Source: Agromyces albus (GTDB taxonomy: Bacteria > Actinomycetota > Actinomycetes > Actinomycetales > Microbacteriaceae). From it: a DNA stretch of 64,000 nucleotides. Below, piece after piece: positions 1 to 8,380 of this stretch. Each line of letters begins with the position of its first letter. The first letter of the stretch is position 1. The position numbers and the translations under genes were made by a program. Location: positions 1,984,001 to 2,048,000 of the forward strand of contig NZ_JAUSWX010000001.1 of NCBI RefSeq assembly GCF_030815405.1, given 5' to 3'. The notes beneath the pieces are model-generated. The model worked only from the letters and a program-made list of their open reading frames with translations. It was not told the DNA's origin and made no database searches.

Positions 1-2
1 TG

Positions 3-65
3 CTCATCGCGAGCGTCGCCCAAGAGGGCATGGTGCGCGTGCCGGGCTTCGATGCATTCGACTGA
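3..65 (+). CDS. C-terminal end of an unidentified protein (partial)
   Basis: An open frame enters from the left edge and ends in TGA after 20 readable codons (last residues PGFDAFD). Too little is visible to name a family. It lies on the same strand as the Rieske gene, about 100 bp upstream, with an inverted repeat between them. Confidence 0.5.
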   Translation, partial: LIASVAQEGMVRVPGFDAFD

Positions 66-67
66 AT

Positions 68-87
68 GAATCCTGTGGGATTCCACA
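68..87 (+). terminator. Small inverted repeat after the partial gene
   Basis: GAATCC and GGATTC flank a 4-nt TGTG loop just after the stop codon. An alternative stem (TGTGG/CCACA) overlaps it. There is no clear T-run, so terminator function is uncertain. Confidence 0.3.
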
Positions 88-166
88 TGTCCTCGCTCGG
101 AGAGTTCACAATTGGGGCATTGGGCGCACAAACTGCGCGAGCGACTCCAGCGAAGGAGCTCCTGCG

Positions 167-658
167 ATGACCGATCCCACCGACATCACGAGGCGCACCG
201 CACTGACCATCGGGTCGGTCGGAGCGATCGGGGGTGCTCTCGCACTCGCCGCGTGCTCGACGGATGCCCCCGACACCGTGCCCACGGCGACGTCGACTCC
301 TTCGCCCACGGTGACCGACGAGGCGCCCGCTGATCCGACCACTGCGCCCGACGCGCCGCCTGCCGGTGGCGACATCGCCGCCCTGGCCGACGTACCCGTC
401 GGCGGCAGCATCGATGCGAGCATCGACGGGAAGCCGGCGCTCATCGCGCAGCCGACCGCGGGACAGGTGGTCGCCTTCAGTGCGATCTGCACTCATCAGC
501 AGTGCAAGGTGGCTGCTGCTGGGGCGGAGTTCCATTGCCCGTGCCACGGATCGATGTTCGACGCGGCGACGGGCGACGTGATCCAAGGCCCCGCCCTCGA
601 ACCGCTCTCACCCATCGCCGTCGCCGTCGCCGGCGACCGGATCGTCGCGGCGTCGTGA
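167..658 (+). CDS. Rieske (2Fe-2S) lipoprotein
   Basis: This 163-residue protein should be exported and carry one Rieske 2Fe-2S cluster on the outer face of the membrane. The N-terminus has a twin-arginine motif (TRRTAL, residues 8-13), a short hydrophobic stretch and a lipobox LAAC with Cys30 as the lipidation site. A Thr/Pro/Ala-rich linker follows to about residue 65. The Rieske domain has Cys108 and His110 (CTH), Cys124 and His127 (CPCH), plus Cys113 and Cys126, which form the usual disulfide. It is the short standalone type, not a bc1 subunit. The stop overlaps a GTG of the next membrane-protein gene (GTGA), so the two are probably coupled. The electron partner is unknown. Confidence 0.88.
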   Translation: MTDPTDITRRTALTIGSVGAIGGALALAACSTDAPDTVPTATSTPSPTVTDEAPADPTTAPDAPPAGGDIAALADVPVGGSIDASIDGKPALIAQPTAGQVVAFSAICTHQQCKVAAAGAEFHCPCHGSMFDAATGDVIQGPALEPLSPIAVAVAGDRIVAAS

Positions 659-1191
659 CGATGGAAGACTTCGACTACACCTTCGCCGGCTTGCCGCTGC
701 ACGTGCTCCTCGTGCATGTCGTCCTCGTGGCGACGCCTCTCGTCGCGCTCGCGCTCGTGCTCATCGCGGCGTGGCCGGCGGCCCGGCGCGTGCTCTGGCT
801 TCCGCTGCTCCTGGCTGCGGCGGTGCTCCTCCCCCTCGGTCTCTTCACGATCGAGGCGGGCAAGTGGCTCGAGCAAAGAGTGCCGCCGGCGCCGCTGATC
901 CAGGAGCACACCGCGCAGGGTGAGAATATCGTGCCGTGGCTCATCACCCTGCTCGTGCTCGGAGGAGTGATCGCCGCGTGGGCGGTGGTCGAACTGCCCG
1001 TCGCCCGGCGCACGACGCAGCCAGAGCGGGTAGTGCCGGGCCGCGGCATCCGGATCGCGGTGGGTGCTCTGCTCACGGTTGCGGCGATCGCGGTGGCCGC
1101 GGGCTCGACGTGGACGCTCGTGCAGATCGGCGAGGCCGGAAGCCGGGCCGTGTGGGAGGGATCGTTCAGCGACGAGCCGCTCGAGCGGTGA
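655..1191 (+). CDS. DUF2231-like four-helix membrane protein
   Basis: About 178 residues with four predicted membrane segments. The first carries two histidines in GLPLHVLLVHVV, resembling the conserved start of DUF2231 proteins. The GTG at 655 overlaps the Rieske stop; the ATG at 661 is an alternative start. The tight overlap suggests a two-component unit in which this protein anchors or exchanges electrons with the Rieske lipoprotein. The family assignment is from motif resemblance, and heme binding by the histidines is speculation. Confidence 0.7.
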   Translation: MTMEDFDYTFAGLPLHVLLVHVVLVATPLVALALVLIAAWPAARRVLWLPLLLAAAVLLPLGLFTIEAGKWLEQRVPPAPLIQEHTAQGENIVPWLITLLVLGGVIAAWAVVELPVARRTTQPERVVPGRGIRIAVGALLTVAAIAVAAGSTWTLVQIGEAGSRAVWEGSFSDEPLER

Positions 1192-1194
1192 CGC

Positions 1195-1671
1195 TCAGCG
1201 TCGCCGGAACGAGATCGGCTCGCCGAGGTAGGGCTGCCACGCCGCGCGCTCACGGTCGTCGATGCGGCGCGGGCGCTCGGTGGCGGCGTCGACGAGCACG
1301 ATCGTCGTGACGGCCCGGGTGTAGAGCACCCGGGGCGAGTTGCCGTCGGGCGAGTACACCTCGTAGCAGACGTCGAGGCTCGCACCGCCCATGTGGCCGA
1401 TCCAGAGCTCGATGTCGACCGGTTGGCGCTGATACGGGATCGGTGCGAGGTACTCGACCTCCTGCCGGGCGATGAGCGTGATCGTGTTCGCGCCAGGCGT
1501 GGCGTCGAGCACCGCGGTGCTCGCGCCGACCGCGTGCTCGGACGTGTCGTCGCTGATCCAGAAGGCCTGGATGCGGGCCTCTTCGAGCAGGCTCAGCATG
1601 CGGGCGTTGTTCACGTGCCCGTACGCATCGAGATCGGACCACCGCAGTGGCGTGGGCACATGCAGGCGCAT
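1195..1671 (-). CDS. Acyl-CoA thioesterase, hotdog fold (4HBT/YbgC-like)
   Basis: 158 residues, the normal size for a single hotdog domain. The N-terminal motif LRWSDLDAYGHVNNARMLSL (about residues 9-28) is the 4HBT active-site region, with Asp-Gly-His-Val-Asn pattern and the following helix. The family hydrolyses acyl-CoA thioesters in the cytoplasm; the chain length used cannot be read from sequence. It starts directly after the ettA stop on the same strand and is probably cotranscribed with ettA. Confidence 0.85.
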   Translation of the reverse strand: MRLHVPTPLRWSDLDAYGHVNNARMLSLLEEARIQAFWISDDTSEHAVGASTAVLDATPGANTITLIARQEVEYLAPIPYQRQPVDIELWIGHMGGASLDVCYEVYSPDGNSPRVLYTRAVTTIVLVDAATERPRRIDDRERAAWQPYLGEPISFRRR

Positions 1672-1672
1672 G

Positions 1673-3355
1673 TCAGTCCCTGGTGAGCTTGCGGTACGCC
1701 GACCGGTGCGGCTTCGCCGCGTCGGGGCCGAGACGCTCGATCTTGTTCGCCTCGTACGACTCGAAGTTGCCCTCGAACCAATACCAGTTCGACGGGTCGT
1801 CGTCGGTGCCCTCGTACGAGAGGATGTGCGTCGCGATGCGGTCGAGGAACCACCGGTCGTGGGTGATGACCACGGCGCAGCCGGGGAACTCGAGCAGCGC
1901 GTTCTCGAGGCTCGACAGCGTCTCGACGTCGAGGTCGTTCGTGGGCTCGTCGAGAAGCAGCAGGTTGCCGCCCTGCTTCAGGGTGAGCGCGAGGTTCAGG
2001 CGGTTGCGCTCACCGCCCGAGAGCACGCCGGCCGGCTTCTGCTGGTCGGGGCCCTTGAAGCCGAACGTCGACACGTAGGCACGCGACGGCACCTCGGTCT
2101 TGCCGACCTGGATGTAGTCGAGGCCGTCGGAGACGACCTCCCACAGGGTCTTCTTCGGATCGATGCCGCCGCGGCTCTGGTCGACGTAGGAGATCTTCAC
2201 CGTCTCGCCGACCTTGAGCTTGCCGTCGTCGAGCGGCTCGAGGCCCACGATCGTCTTGAACAACGTGGTCTTGCCGACGCCGTTCGGCCCGATGATGCCG
2301 ACGATGCCGTTGCGCGGCAATGAGAAGCTCAGGTTGTCGATGAGCACTCGCTCGCCGAAGCCCTTCTCGAGGTCCTTCGCCTCGAGCACGATGTCGCCGA
2401 GGCGCGGGCCCGGCGGAATCTGGATCTCCTCGAAGTCGAGCTTCTTCGTGCGATCGGCCTCGGCCGCCATCTCCTCGTATCGCGCGAGGCGGGCCTTGGA
2501 CTTGGCCTGACGGCCCTTGGCGTTCGAGCGCACCCAATCGAGCTCGGCGGAGAGGCGCTTGGCAAGCTTCGCGTCCTTCTTGCCCTGGACCTCGAGCCGC
2601 TCGTGCTTCTTCTCGAGATAGGTGGAGTAGTTGCCCTCGTAGGGGTAGAGGCGACCGCGGTCGACCTCGCAGATCCACTCGGCGACGTGATCGAGGAAGT
2701 ACCGGTCGTGGGTGACGGCGAGCACGGCGCCGGGGTACTTCGCGAGGTGCTGTTCGAGCCAGAGCACGCTCTCGGCGTCGAGGTGGTTCGTGGGCTCGTC
2801 GAGGAGCAGGAGGTCGGGCTTCTGCAGCAGGAGTTGGCAGAGCGCCACGCGACGCTTCTCGCCGCCGGAGAGCACGGCGACGAGCTCATCGCCGGGCGGG
2901 CAGCGGAGCGCGTCCATCGCCTGCTCGAGCTGCGAGTCGAGATCCCAGGCGTCGGCGTGGTCGATGTCCTCTTGCAGGGCGCCCATCTCGGCGAGCAGGG
3001 CATCGAAGTCGGCGTCGGGGTCGGCCATCGCGAGCGAGATCTCGTTGAACCGGTCGAGCTTCGCCTTGATCGGACCGACGCCCTCCTGCACGTTCTCGAG
3101 CACGGTCTTCGTCTCGTCGAGCACGGGCTCCTGCATGAGGATGCCGACGGAGTAGCCGGGGGTGAGCTTCGCCTCGCCGTTGGATGGCTGGTCGAGCCCC
3201 GCCATGATCTTCAGGATCGTGGACTTACCGGCCCCGTTCGGGCCGAGGACGCCGATCTTCGCTCCGGGCAGGAACGCCATCGTCACGTCGTCGAGAATGA
3301 CCTTGTCGCCGACCGCTTTGCGGGCGCGCACCATCGAGTAAATGTAATCAGCCAT
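1673..3355 (-). CDS. ettA: Energy-dependent translational throttle protein EttA (ABC-F)
   Basis: 560 residues with two ABC ATPase domains and no membrane segments, typical of ABC-F proteins that bind the ribosomal E site and gate elongation by ATP/ADP ratio. Domain 1 has Walker A GPNGAGKST and signature LSGGEKRRVAL; domain 2 has GPNGVGKTT and LSGGERNRLNLA. The inter-domain linker (about 250-310) is charged and helical, and the N-terminus (MADYIYSMVRARKAVGDK) matches EttA orthologues. The start has a GGAAGG ribosome site. A TAGACT -10 lies at 3366-3371, giving a short leader. The thioesterase gene follows immediately. Confidence 0.96.
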   Translation of the reverse strand: MADYIYSMVRARKAVGDKVILDDVTMAFLPGAKIGVLGPNGAGKSTILKIMAGLDQPSNGEAKLTPGYSVGILMQEPVLDETKTVLENVQEGVGPIKAKLDRFNEISLAMADPDADFDALLAEMGALQEDIDHADAWDLDSQLEQAMDALRCPPGDELVAVLSGGEKRRVALCQLLLQKPDLLLLDEPTNHLDAESVLWLEQHLAKYPGAVLAVTHDRYFLDHVAEWICEVDRGRLYPYEGNYSTYLEKKHERLEVQGKKDAKLAKRLSAELDWVRSNAKGRQAKSKARLARYEEMAAEADRTKKLDFEEIQIPPGPRLGDIVLEAKDLEKGFGERVLIDNLSFSLPRNGIVGIIGPNGVGKTTLFKTIVGLEPLDDGKLKVGETVKISYVDQSRGGIDPKKTLWEVVSDGLDYIQVGKTEVPSRAYVSTFGFKGPDQQKPAGVLSGGERNRLNLALTLKQGGNLLLLDEPTNDLDVETLSSLENALLEFPGCAVVITHDRWFLDRIATHILSYEGTDDDPSNWYWFEGNFESYEANKIERLGPDAAKPHRSAYRKLTRD

Positions 3356-3418
3356 ATCGCCTTCCAGTCTATGGGGATCACGCGAGCGACCCGTCCAGAC
3401 GCGAGGTGGACGATCTGC

Positions 3419-3910
3419 CTACCAATCGATGGGGCGCGTCTCGCCGACGAGACAGGTGCCGGTGCCGAGCACCGGGCGAACCACTCCGTGGTAACCGCCC
3501 GATTTCGGCCCGTACTGGCCCACGAGGCATTCGCCTTTGAAGAGCACCGAGAATTGCACCGAGTCGGCTTGGAGGTCGACGGTGGTGCGATCGGCCGTCA
3601 CCTGCATCTGCGACTTGTCGAACCCGGCGGCGACCAGCGCGTCGATGAAATCACGACCGCCGGCCCCAGGGTTCGCCGCGACGACGGCGAGGCCCACCGA
3701 ATCGAAGAAGGCGAGGTTCTCGGATGCCGACAGTTCGGGCCGCAGCGCCGGTGGTGCACTCGGCTCGGGGCTGGGCGACGCAGACGGCGCCGTCGTCGTC
3801 GTCGGCGCGGGCGTCGGGTCGGGTGCCTGCGTCGTGCACCCGGCAACCCCGATGATGATCGCGACTCCGGCCATCGCCAGAGTCGCGGTTATGCCGATTC
3901 GCCGAGCCAT
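3419..3910 (-). CDS. Small secreted lipoprotein with a C-terminal domain of unknown function
   Basis: 163 residues. The ATG at 3910 follows AAGGGGAACA, a good ribosome site, and is preferred over an upstream GTG. The N-terminus is a signal peptide ending in a lipobox (GVAGC), followed by a Thr/Pro/Ser/Ala-rich linker and a compact domain from about residue 60. The C-terminal domain has two cysteines (GECLVG and GTCLVG) that could form a disulfide. Such lipoproteins are common in Microbacteriaceae (it resembles DUF6993 proteins, from memory). Function unknown. It lies between ssb and ettA on the same strand. Confidence 0.75.
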   Translation of the reverse strand: MARRIGITATLAMAGVAIIIGVAGCTTQAPDPTPAPTTTTAPSASPSPEPSAPPALRPELSASENLAFFDSVGLAVVAANPGAGGRDFIDALVAAGFDKSQMQVTADRTTVDLQADSVQFSVLFKGECLVGQYGPKSGGYHGVVRPVLGTGTCLVGETRPIDW

Positions 3911-3997
3911 TGTTCCCCTTGTCCGGCGGTGGCGACCGCCCGAGCCGAGTCTATGCAATGTACTCGACCTGCGCCCGGGCGGTCGCGCCGAGCGCGA

Positions 3998-4552
3998 TCA
4001 GGAGGCGACTCCTGCGGATTCGAGCTCCCCGGCGGCCTCGAACGGCTCGAGCGCCGCAGCTGCATCGGTCGCTGCCACCTCGGCGGCCACGTCGGCATCC
4101 GGCTCCGCAGCGGTTCCCGCCACGCCGGGCCATGCACTTCCGTCGCCCGCGGCTGCGCCGGCGCGCTCGTCGTCGCCCCCTTCGGAGGCACGCGCGAGCC
4201 GCACCTTGGTGAACTTCGAGACACCCCACGTCAGGTCGTGACCGATCGCGTCGGCTTCGATCTCGACGGCGGTGCCCGACTTCTCGCCGGTCTCCCAGGC
4301 ACGCAGCCGCAAGCGCCCGTGCACGACCACGCGCTCGCCCCGAACGATCGAGGTGCTCGCGTTGAAGGCGAGCTGGCGGAACGCCGAGACCGTGTACCAA
4401 TTGGTCTCGCCGTCTTCCCACGTGCCCTTGCTGCGGTCGAAGTAGCGCCGGGTCGATGCCAGGCGGAAGGACGTGATCGCGAGCCCCTGGCTCGTGACGT
4501 GGTGCTTCGGGTCGCTTCCCACGACTCCGGTGACGGTGATGTTGTCGGTCAT
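3998..4552 (-). CDS. ssb: Single-stranded DNA-binding protein, paralogue without acidic tip
   Basis: 184 residues. The OB fold covers about residues 1-110 (MTDNITVTGVVGSDPKHH, then FRLASTRRYFDR and GERVVVHGRLRLRAWE), with the aromatic residues that stack on ssDNA. The C-terminal half is a low-complexity Ala/Glu/Asp region that ends GELESAGVAS instead of the DDDIPF-like tip used by replicative SSB to recruit partners. This suggests an accessory paralogue (SsbB type), with the main ssb elsewhere beside rpsF/rpsR. The ATG at 4552 is preceded by GAGGAG; an in-frame upstream start has no such site. Confidence 0.85.
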   Translation of the reverse strand: MTDNITVTGVVGSDPKHHVTSQGLAITSFRLASTRRYFDRSKGTWEDGETNWYTVSAFRQLAFNASTSIVRGERVVVHGRLRLRAWETGEKSGTAVEIEADAIGHDLTWGVSKFTKVRLARASEGGDDERAGAAAGDGSAWPGVAGTAAEPDADVAAEVAATDAAAALEPFEAAGELESAGVAS

Positions 4553-4733
4553 GTGCACTCCTCGGTTCGACACCGCCGGAATCGACGGCTCGCGGCATCC
4601 GGGGCGCCCTCGTGCCGGACGACGCCCCGGACCCGCGTCGCACCAGCATCACGCGCAGGCCGCAGCGCCGGCCGCGATCGGGGGCTCTCGTGCACGCGAG
4701 GTCGCTCGGCGGCGCTGTGGAGGAGAAGTGCGG

Positions 4734-5258
<525 letters not shown>

Positions 5259-5270
5259 CGCTCTAGAGTA
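5259..5270 (-). promoter_or_regulatory. Leaderless -10 element for msrA
   Basis: TACTCT (minus strand, 5265-5270) followed by exactly 6 nt and the msrA ATG. It overlaps the plus-strand TAGAGT of the divergent gene by five bases, on the 8-bp palindrome CTCTAGAG (5261-5268). Confidence 0.6.
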
Positions 5271-5275
5271 TCTGG
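5264..5275 (+). promoter_or_regulatory. Leaderless -10 element for the aldo/keto reductase
   Basis: TAGAGT (5264-5269) followed by 6 nt and the ATG at 5276. The region has no Shine-Dalgarno. Both this hexamer and the msrA -10 lie in the same 17-bp gap, so RNA polymerase could occupy only one at a time. Confidence 0.6.
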
Positions 5276-6283
5276 ATGACCTATGTCGCCTCCCCCGAAC
5301 GGTACGAACAGATGCGGTACAACCGCGTCGGACGAAGCGGCCTGAAGCTGCCGGCGCTCTCGCTCGGCCTGTGGCACAACTTCGGCCACGACCGACCGCT
5401 CGACACGCAGCGCGCGATCGTGCAGCGCGCCTTCGACCTCGGCATCACGCACTTCGACCTCGCGAACAACTACGGGCCGCCCGCCGGAAGCGCCGAGGAG
5501 AACTTCGGGCGCATCCTCGCGAGCGACCTCGCGCCCTATCGCGACGAGCTCATCATCTCGTCGAAGGCCGGGTACGACATGTGGCCGGGTCCGTACGGCG
5601 ACTTCGGCTCCCGCAAGTACCTGCTCGCATCGCTCGACCAGAGCCTCGGCCGGCTCGGGCTCGAGTATGTCGACATCTTCTACTCGCACCGCCCCGACCC
5701 CGAGACGCCCATCGAGGAGACCATGGGCGCCCTCGCGACCGCGGTGCGCCAGGGCAAGGCCCTCTACGTCGGCATCTCGAACTACTCCCCCGACCAGACC
5801 CGTGCGGCGGCGGCGGCCCTCGAGGCCGAAGGGGTTCCGCTGCTCATCCACCAGCCGCGCTACTCGATGTTCGACCGGCACGTCGAAGACGGCCTCTTCC
5901 CGGCACTCGAGGAGGTCGGTGCGGCGAGCATCGTGTTCTCTCCGCTCGCCCAGGGGCTCCTCACCGATCGGTATCTCGCGGGCGAGGTGCCCTCCGGCTC
6001 ACGAGCGGCCACGAGCCGATTCCTCTCGGCCGACCGCATCAGCCCCGAGTACCTCGAGCTCGCTCGAGCGCTCGACGGCGTCGCGCGCGAGCGGGGGCAG
6101 ACCCTCGCACAGCTCGCCCTCAACTGGGTGCTCCGGCAACCGCTCGTCGCGAGCGCGATCATCGGCGCCTCGAGCGTCGCCCAGCTCGAGCAGAACGTCG
6201 CCGCCCTCGACGCTCCGCCCCTCACCGAAGAGGAGATCGCCCGCATCGAGCCACACGCCGTGCACGGCACGGCGATCGGCTGA
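5276..6283 (+). CDS. Aldo/keto reductase (YghZ-like)
   Basis: 335-residue NAD(P)H-dependent oxidoreductase with a TIM-barrel fold. The catalytic tetrad is readable: Asp and Tyr in FDLANNYGPP, Lys in IISSKAGYDMWPG and His in FYSHRPDPETP. The C-terminal cofactor region IIGASSVAQLEQN is also present. GYDMWPGPYGDFGSRKYL resembles YghZ-type enzymes that reduce glyceraldehyde 3-phosphate and methylglyoxal; the true substrate is unknown. Divergent from msrA, which suggests a shared role in oxidative or electrophile stress. The ATG at 5276 fits a leaderless start. Confidence 0.92.
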   Translation: MTYVASPERYEQMRYNRVGRSGLKLPALSLGLWHNFGHDRPLDTQRAIVQRAFDLGITHFDLANNYGPPAGSAEENFGRILASDLAPYRDELIISSKAGYDMWPGPYGDFGSRKYLLASLDQSLGRLGLEYVDIFYSHRPDPETPIEETMGALATAVRQGKALYVGISNYSPDQTRAAAAALEAEGVPLLIHQPRYSMFDRHVEDGLFPALEEVGAASIVFSPLAQGLLTDRYLAGEVPSGSRAATSRFLSADRISPEYLELARALDGVARERGQTLAQLALNWVLRQPLVASAIIGASSVAQLEQNVAALDAPPLTEEEIARIEPHAVHGTAIG

Positions 6284-6413
6284 ACGGGCCTTCACTTCCG
6301 CATCGCGGTGCTGCGCTCGGCGTATCGGCTCGCTACGAAAGCGGCGGCGGATGTCGGTGGGCACCCATACTCTCGTGGCACACCCGCCGGCCGGCTGCGA
6401 CGAGAGGAGCGAC

Positions 6414-6668
6414 ATGTCCGTCATCACCCTCGCGCGACCTCGCGAGCCGTTCCCCATCGACCTGCCCGGACTCCTGATCTCACCTGCAGGCCCCGGGCTC
6501 TGGCGCGTCGCCAAGCCTGCGGGAACGGTGCTCGGGCACATCGAGCGCCGCGATGCCGGCGGCGGTGTCGAGCGCTACCGTGCGAGACGCCTGCTGCCCG
6601 GCGCCATCCGCTCGATGGATCTCGGCGAATTCTGGTCTCCACGCGACGCCGCCGAGTGTTTCCGGTGA
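6414..6668 (+). CDS. Small conserved protein of unknown function
   Basis: 84 residues, starting at an ATG preceded by GAGAGGAGCGAC. It has no signal peptide or membrane segment. The central part (WRVAKPAGTVLGHIERR) and the C-terminal LGEFWSPRDAAECFR resemble short proteins common in Microbacteriaceae. The compact mix of aromatic and charged residues suggests a small folded domain, possibly nucleic-acid related, but no function can be assigned. Confidence 0.65.
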   Translation: MSVITLARPREPFPIDLPGLLISPAGPGLWRVAKPAGTVLGHIERRDAGGGVERYRARRLLPGAIRSMDLGEFWSPRDAAECFR

Positions 6669-6730
6669 CGGCGGTGAACTCGAACCGGGGCGCGCCGCGG
6701 CGGCTCGGGTCGCCCGTGCCGAGCGCGGGA

Positions 6731-6742
6731 TAACCTACGGCC
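6731..6742 (+). promoter_or_regulatory. Leaderless -10 element
   Basis: TAACCT at 6731-6736, 6 nt before the ATG at 6743. No ribosome-binding site lies between them. Confidence 0.5.
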
Positions 6743-7387
6743 ATGCAGTGGTGGAACGACATCTTCTCCTGGCTCTCGTCGAGCGCGGCCCGTCCAACGG
6801 TCTTCTCGGCGGTGGTGCTGTTCATCGCGGTCCTCGCCGCCGGACTCCTCGCCGCCTGGATCTCGAGCATCGCGATCAGACGCGTCGTCGCCCAGCGTGA
6901 CCGCGAGGTCAAGTCCGCTGCGATCTCCGCCCTGGTCGATGCCGCGACCGAAGCCTCGGTATGGAATTCGCTGACTCCCCAAGAGCAAGTGCTCGCCGAT
7001 CGGAACGTCGGTCAAGCCGACATCCTCATGCGACTGCTGCCGATTCGCGGCTCGGATGTCGCGGCGAACTGGGCTGCGCATCAGCTCCACGAGTTGAAGC
7101 GCGCCTCCGCCACGTTCGGGTACCAGCTCGATCCGGCGGTCGTGGAGTTCCGCGATCGACTCATCGAATGGCAGAAGCATCCGTCTCGCACGCGCCGCCA
7201 GTTCCAGAACGATCTCACCCGGTGGCGTTCGCAGCGGCCAGAGCCCGAGCATGCCGCGATCGAGGAGCAGGATGCCTGGGTCGCCGAGCAGCACCACGAT
7301 CGCTACCGCGCGCCCATGAGCGTCGCCGAGAACACGGGTTCAGCGACGGCGCCGATGCGCACCTTCGAGACCGAGTCGCCCCGCTGA
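6743..7387 (+). CDS. Single-pass membrane protein of unknown function
   Basis: 214 residues. One strong membrane helix (about 18-48, FSAVVLFIAVLAAGLLAAW) is followed by a basic cytoplasmic helix and a long soluble, mainly helical region with conserved-looking Trp and Leu positions (ANWAAHQLHELKRASATFGY). The tail is charged and probably disordered. I do not recognise the family; the pattern is seen in uncharacterised Microbacteriaceae proteins. It converges on nadE. Confidence 0.65.
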   Translation: MQWWNDIFSWLSSSAARPTVFSAVVLFIAVLAAGLLAAWISSIAIRRVVAQRDREVKSAAISALVDAATEASVWNSLTPQEQVLADRNVGQADILMRLLPIRGSDVAANWAAHQLHELKRASATFGYQLDPAVVEFRDRLIEWQKHPSRTRRQFQNDLTRWRSQRPEPEHAAIEEQDAWVAEQHHDRYRAPMSVAENTGSATAPMRTFETESPR

Positions 7388-7422
7388 CGACAGCGGCGGC
7401 GAGACCAACCGGTCGCGCCGTC

Positions 7423-8244
7423 TCAGATCCACCAGTCGTCGAACATCGAGACGGGCACCGCGCGCTTGTGGCGCGTCTGCAGGAACCTCGCCTCGATGAG
7501 CTCGGCGACGCCCGGGTCGATCTCGCGGCCCTCGAGGTACGCATCGATGTCGTGATACGTGAGGCCGAGGTTCGCCTCGTCGGCTTGGCCGGGGTCGCCG
7601 TCGAGCAGGTCTGCGGTCGGAACCTTGACCGACAGCCGTTCGGGGGCGCCGAGGTACTCGAGCAGGGCGCGGCCCTGCCGCTTGGTGAGGCCCGTCAGCG
7701 GCAGGATGTCGGCTCCGCCGTCGCCGTACTTCGTGAAGAACCCCGTGACCGCCTCAGCCGCGTGATCGGTGCCGACCACGAGCAACGCGCCCTCACCGGC
7801 GAGCGCGTACTGCGAGACCATCCGCATGCGCGCCTTCACGTTGCCTTTCCCGAAGTCGCTGAGGGCGACTCCGTTGGCGTCGAGGAACTCCTCGAGGAGC
7901 CCGTCGACCCCCCGCTTGATGTTGAAGACGACCGTCTCGTGGGGTTCGACGAAGCCGAGGGCGAGCTGCGCGTCGACCTCGTCGTGCTGCACGCCATAGG
8001 GCAAGCGCACCGCGACGAACCGAGCAGCGTCGCCTTCGGCGATGAGCTCATCCACGGCGAGCTTGCAGAGTCGTCCGGCAAGGGAGGAGTCCTGCCCGCC
8101 GCTGATGCCGAGGATGAACCCCTTCGCCCCGGTGGTGCGGGCGTAGGCCTTCAGGAAATCGATGCGCGAGCGAACCTGCTCGGCTGGGTCGATGACCGGA
8201 CTGACATTGAGTTCCGCGATGATTCGCGACTGCAGGTCTCGCAT
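7423..8244 (-). CDS. nadE: NH3-dependent NAD+ synthetase
   Basis: 273 residues, the size of the ammonia-dependent form without a glutaminase domain. It makes NAD+ from deamido-NAD+, ATP and ammonia. The ATP-pyrophosphatase loop [13 protein letters not shown] (about 44-56), the [11 protein letters not shown] substrate segment, [22 protein letters not shown] and [15 protein letters not shown] are all intact. The ATG at 8244 is chosen because TATCGT ends 6 nt upstream; the open frame runs much further upstream without supporting similarity. Confidence 0.95.
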   Translation of the reverse strand: MRDLQSRIIAELNVSPVIDPAEQVRSRIDFLKAYARTTGAKGFILGISGGQDSSLAGRLCKLAVDELIAEGDAARFVAVRLPYGVQHDEVDAQLALGFVEPHETVVFNIKRGVDGLLEEFLDANGVALSDFGKGNVKARMRMVSQYALAGEGALLVVGTDHAAEAVTGFFTKYGDGGADILPLTGLTKRQGRALLEYLGAPERLSVKVPTADLLDGDPGQADEANLGLTYHDIDAYLEGREIDPGVAELIEARFLQTRHKRAVPVSMFDDWWI

Positions 8245-8256
8245 GTCAAGACGATA
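8245..8256 (-). promoter_or_regulatory. Leaderless -10 element for nadE
   Basis: TATCGT on the minus strand (8251-8256), exactly 6 nt upstream of the nadE ATG, with no Shine-Dalgarno in the gap. Confidence 0.55.
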
Positions 8257-8380
8257 CCGCTGGCATGTTTCCCGCGCGAAACACGGCGCGTCGCGGCATC
8301 CGCTCGCCTTCCCTGTCAAGCCGGGCGGCTCGGATAGCATCGCGGCAGGCGCACACCGCTGCGCCGGCAGGAGGCGCGGC

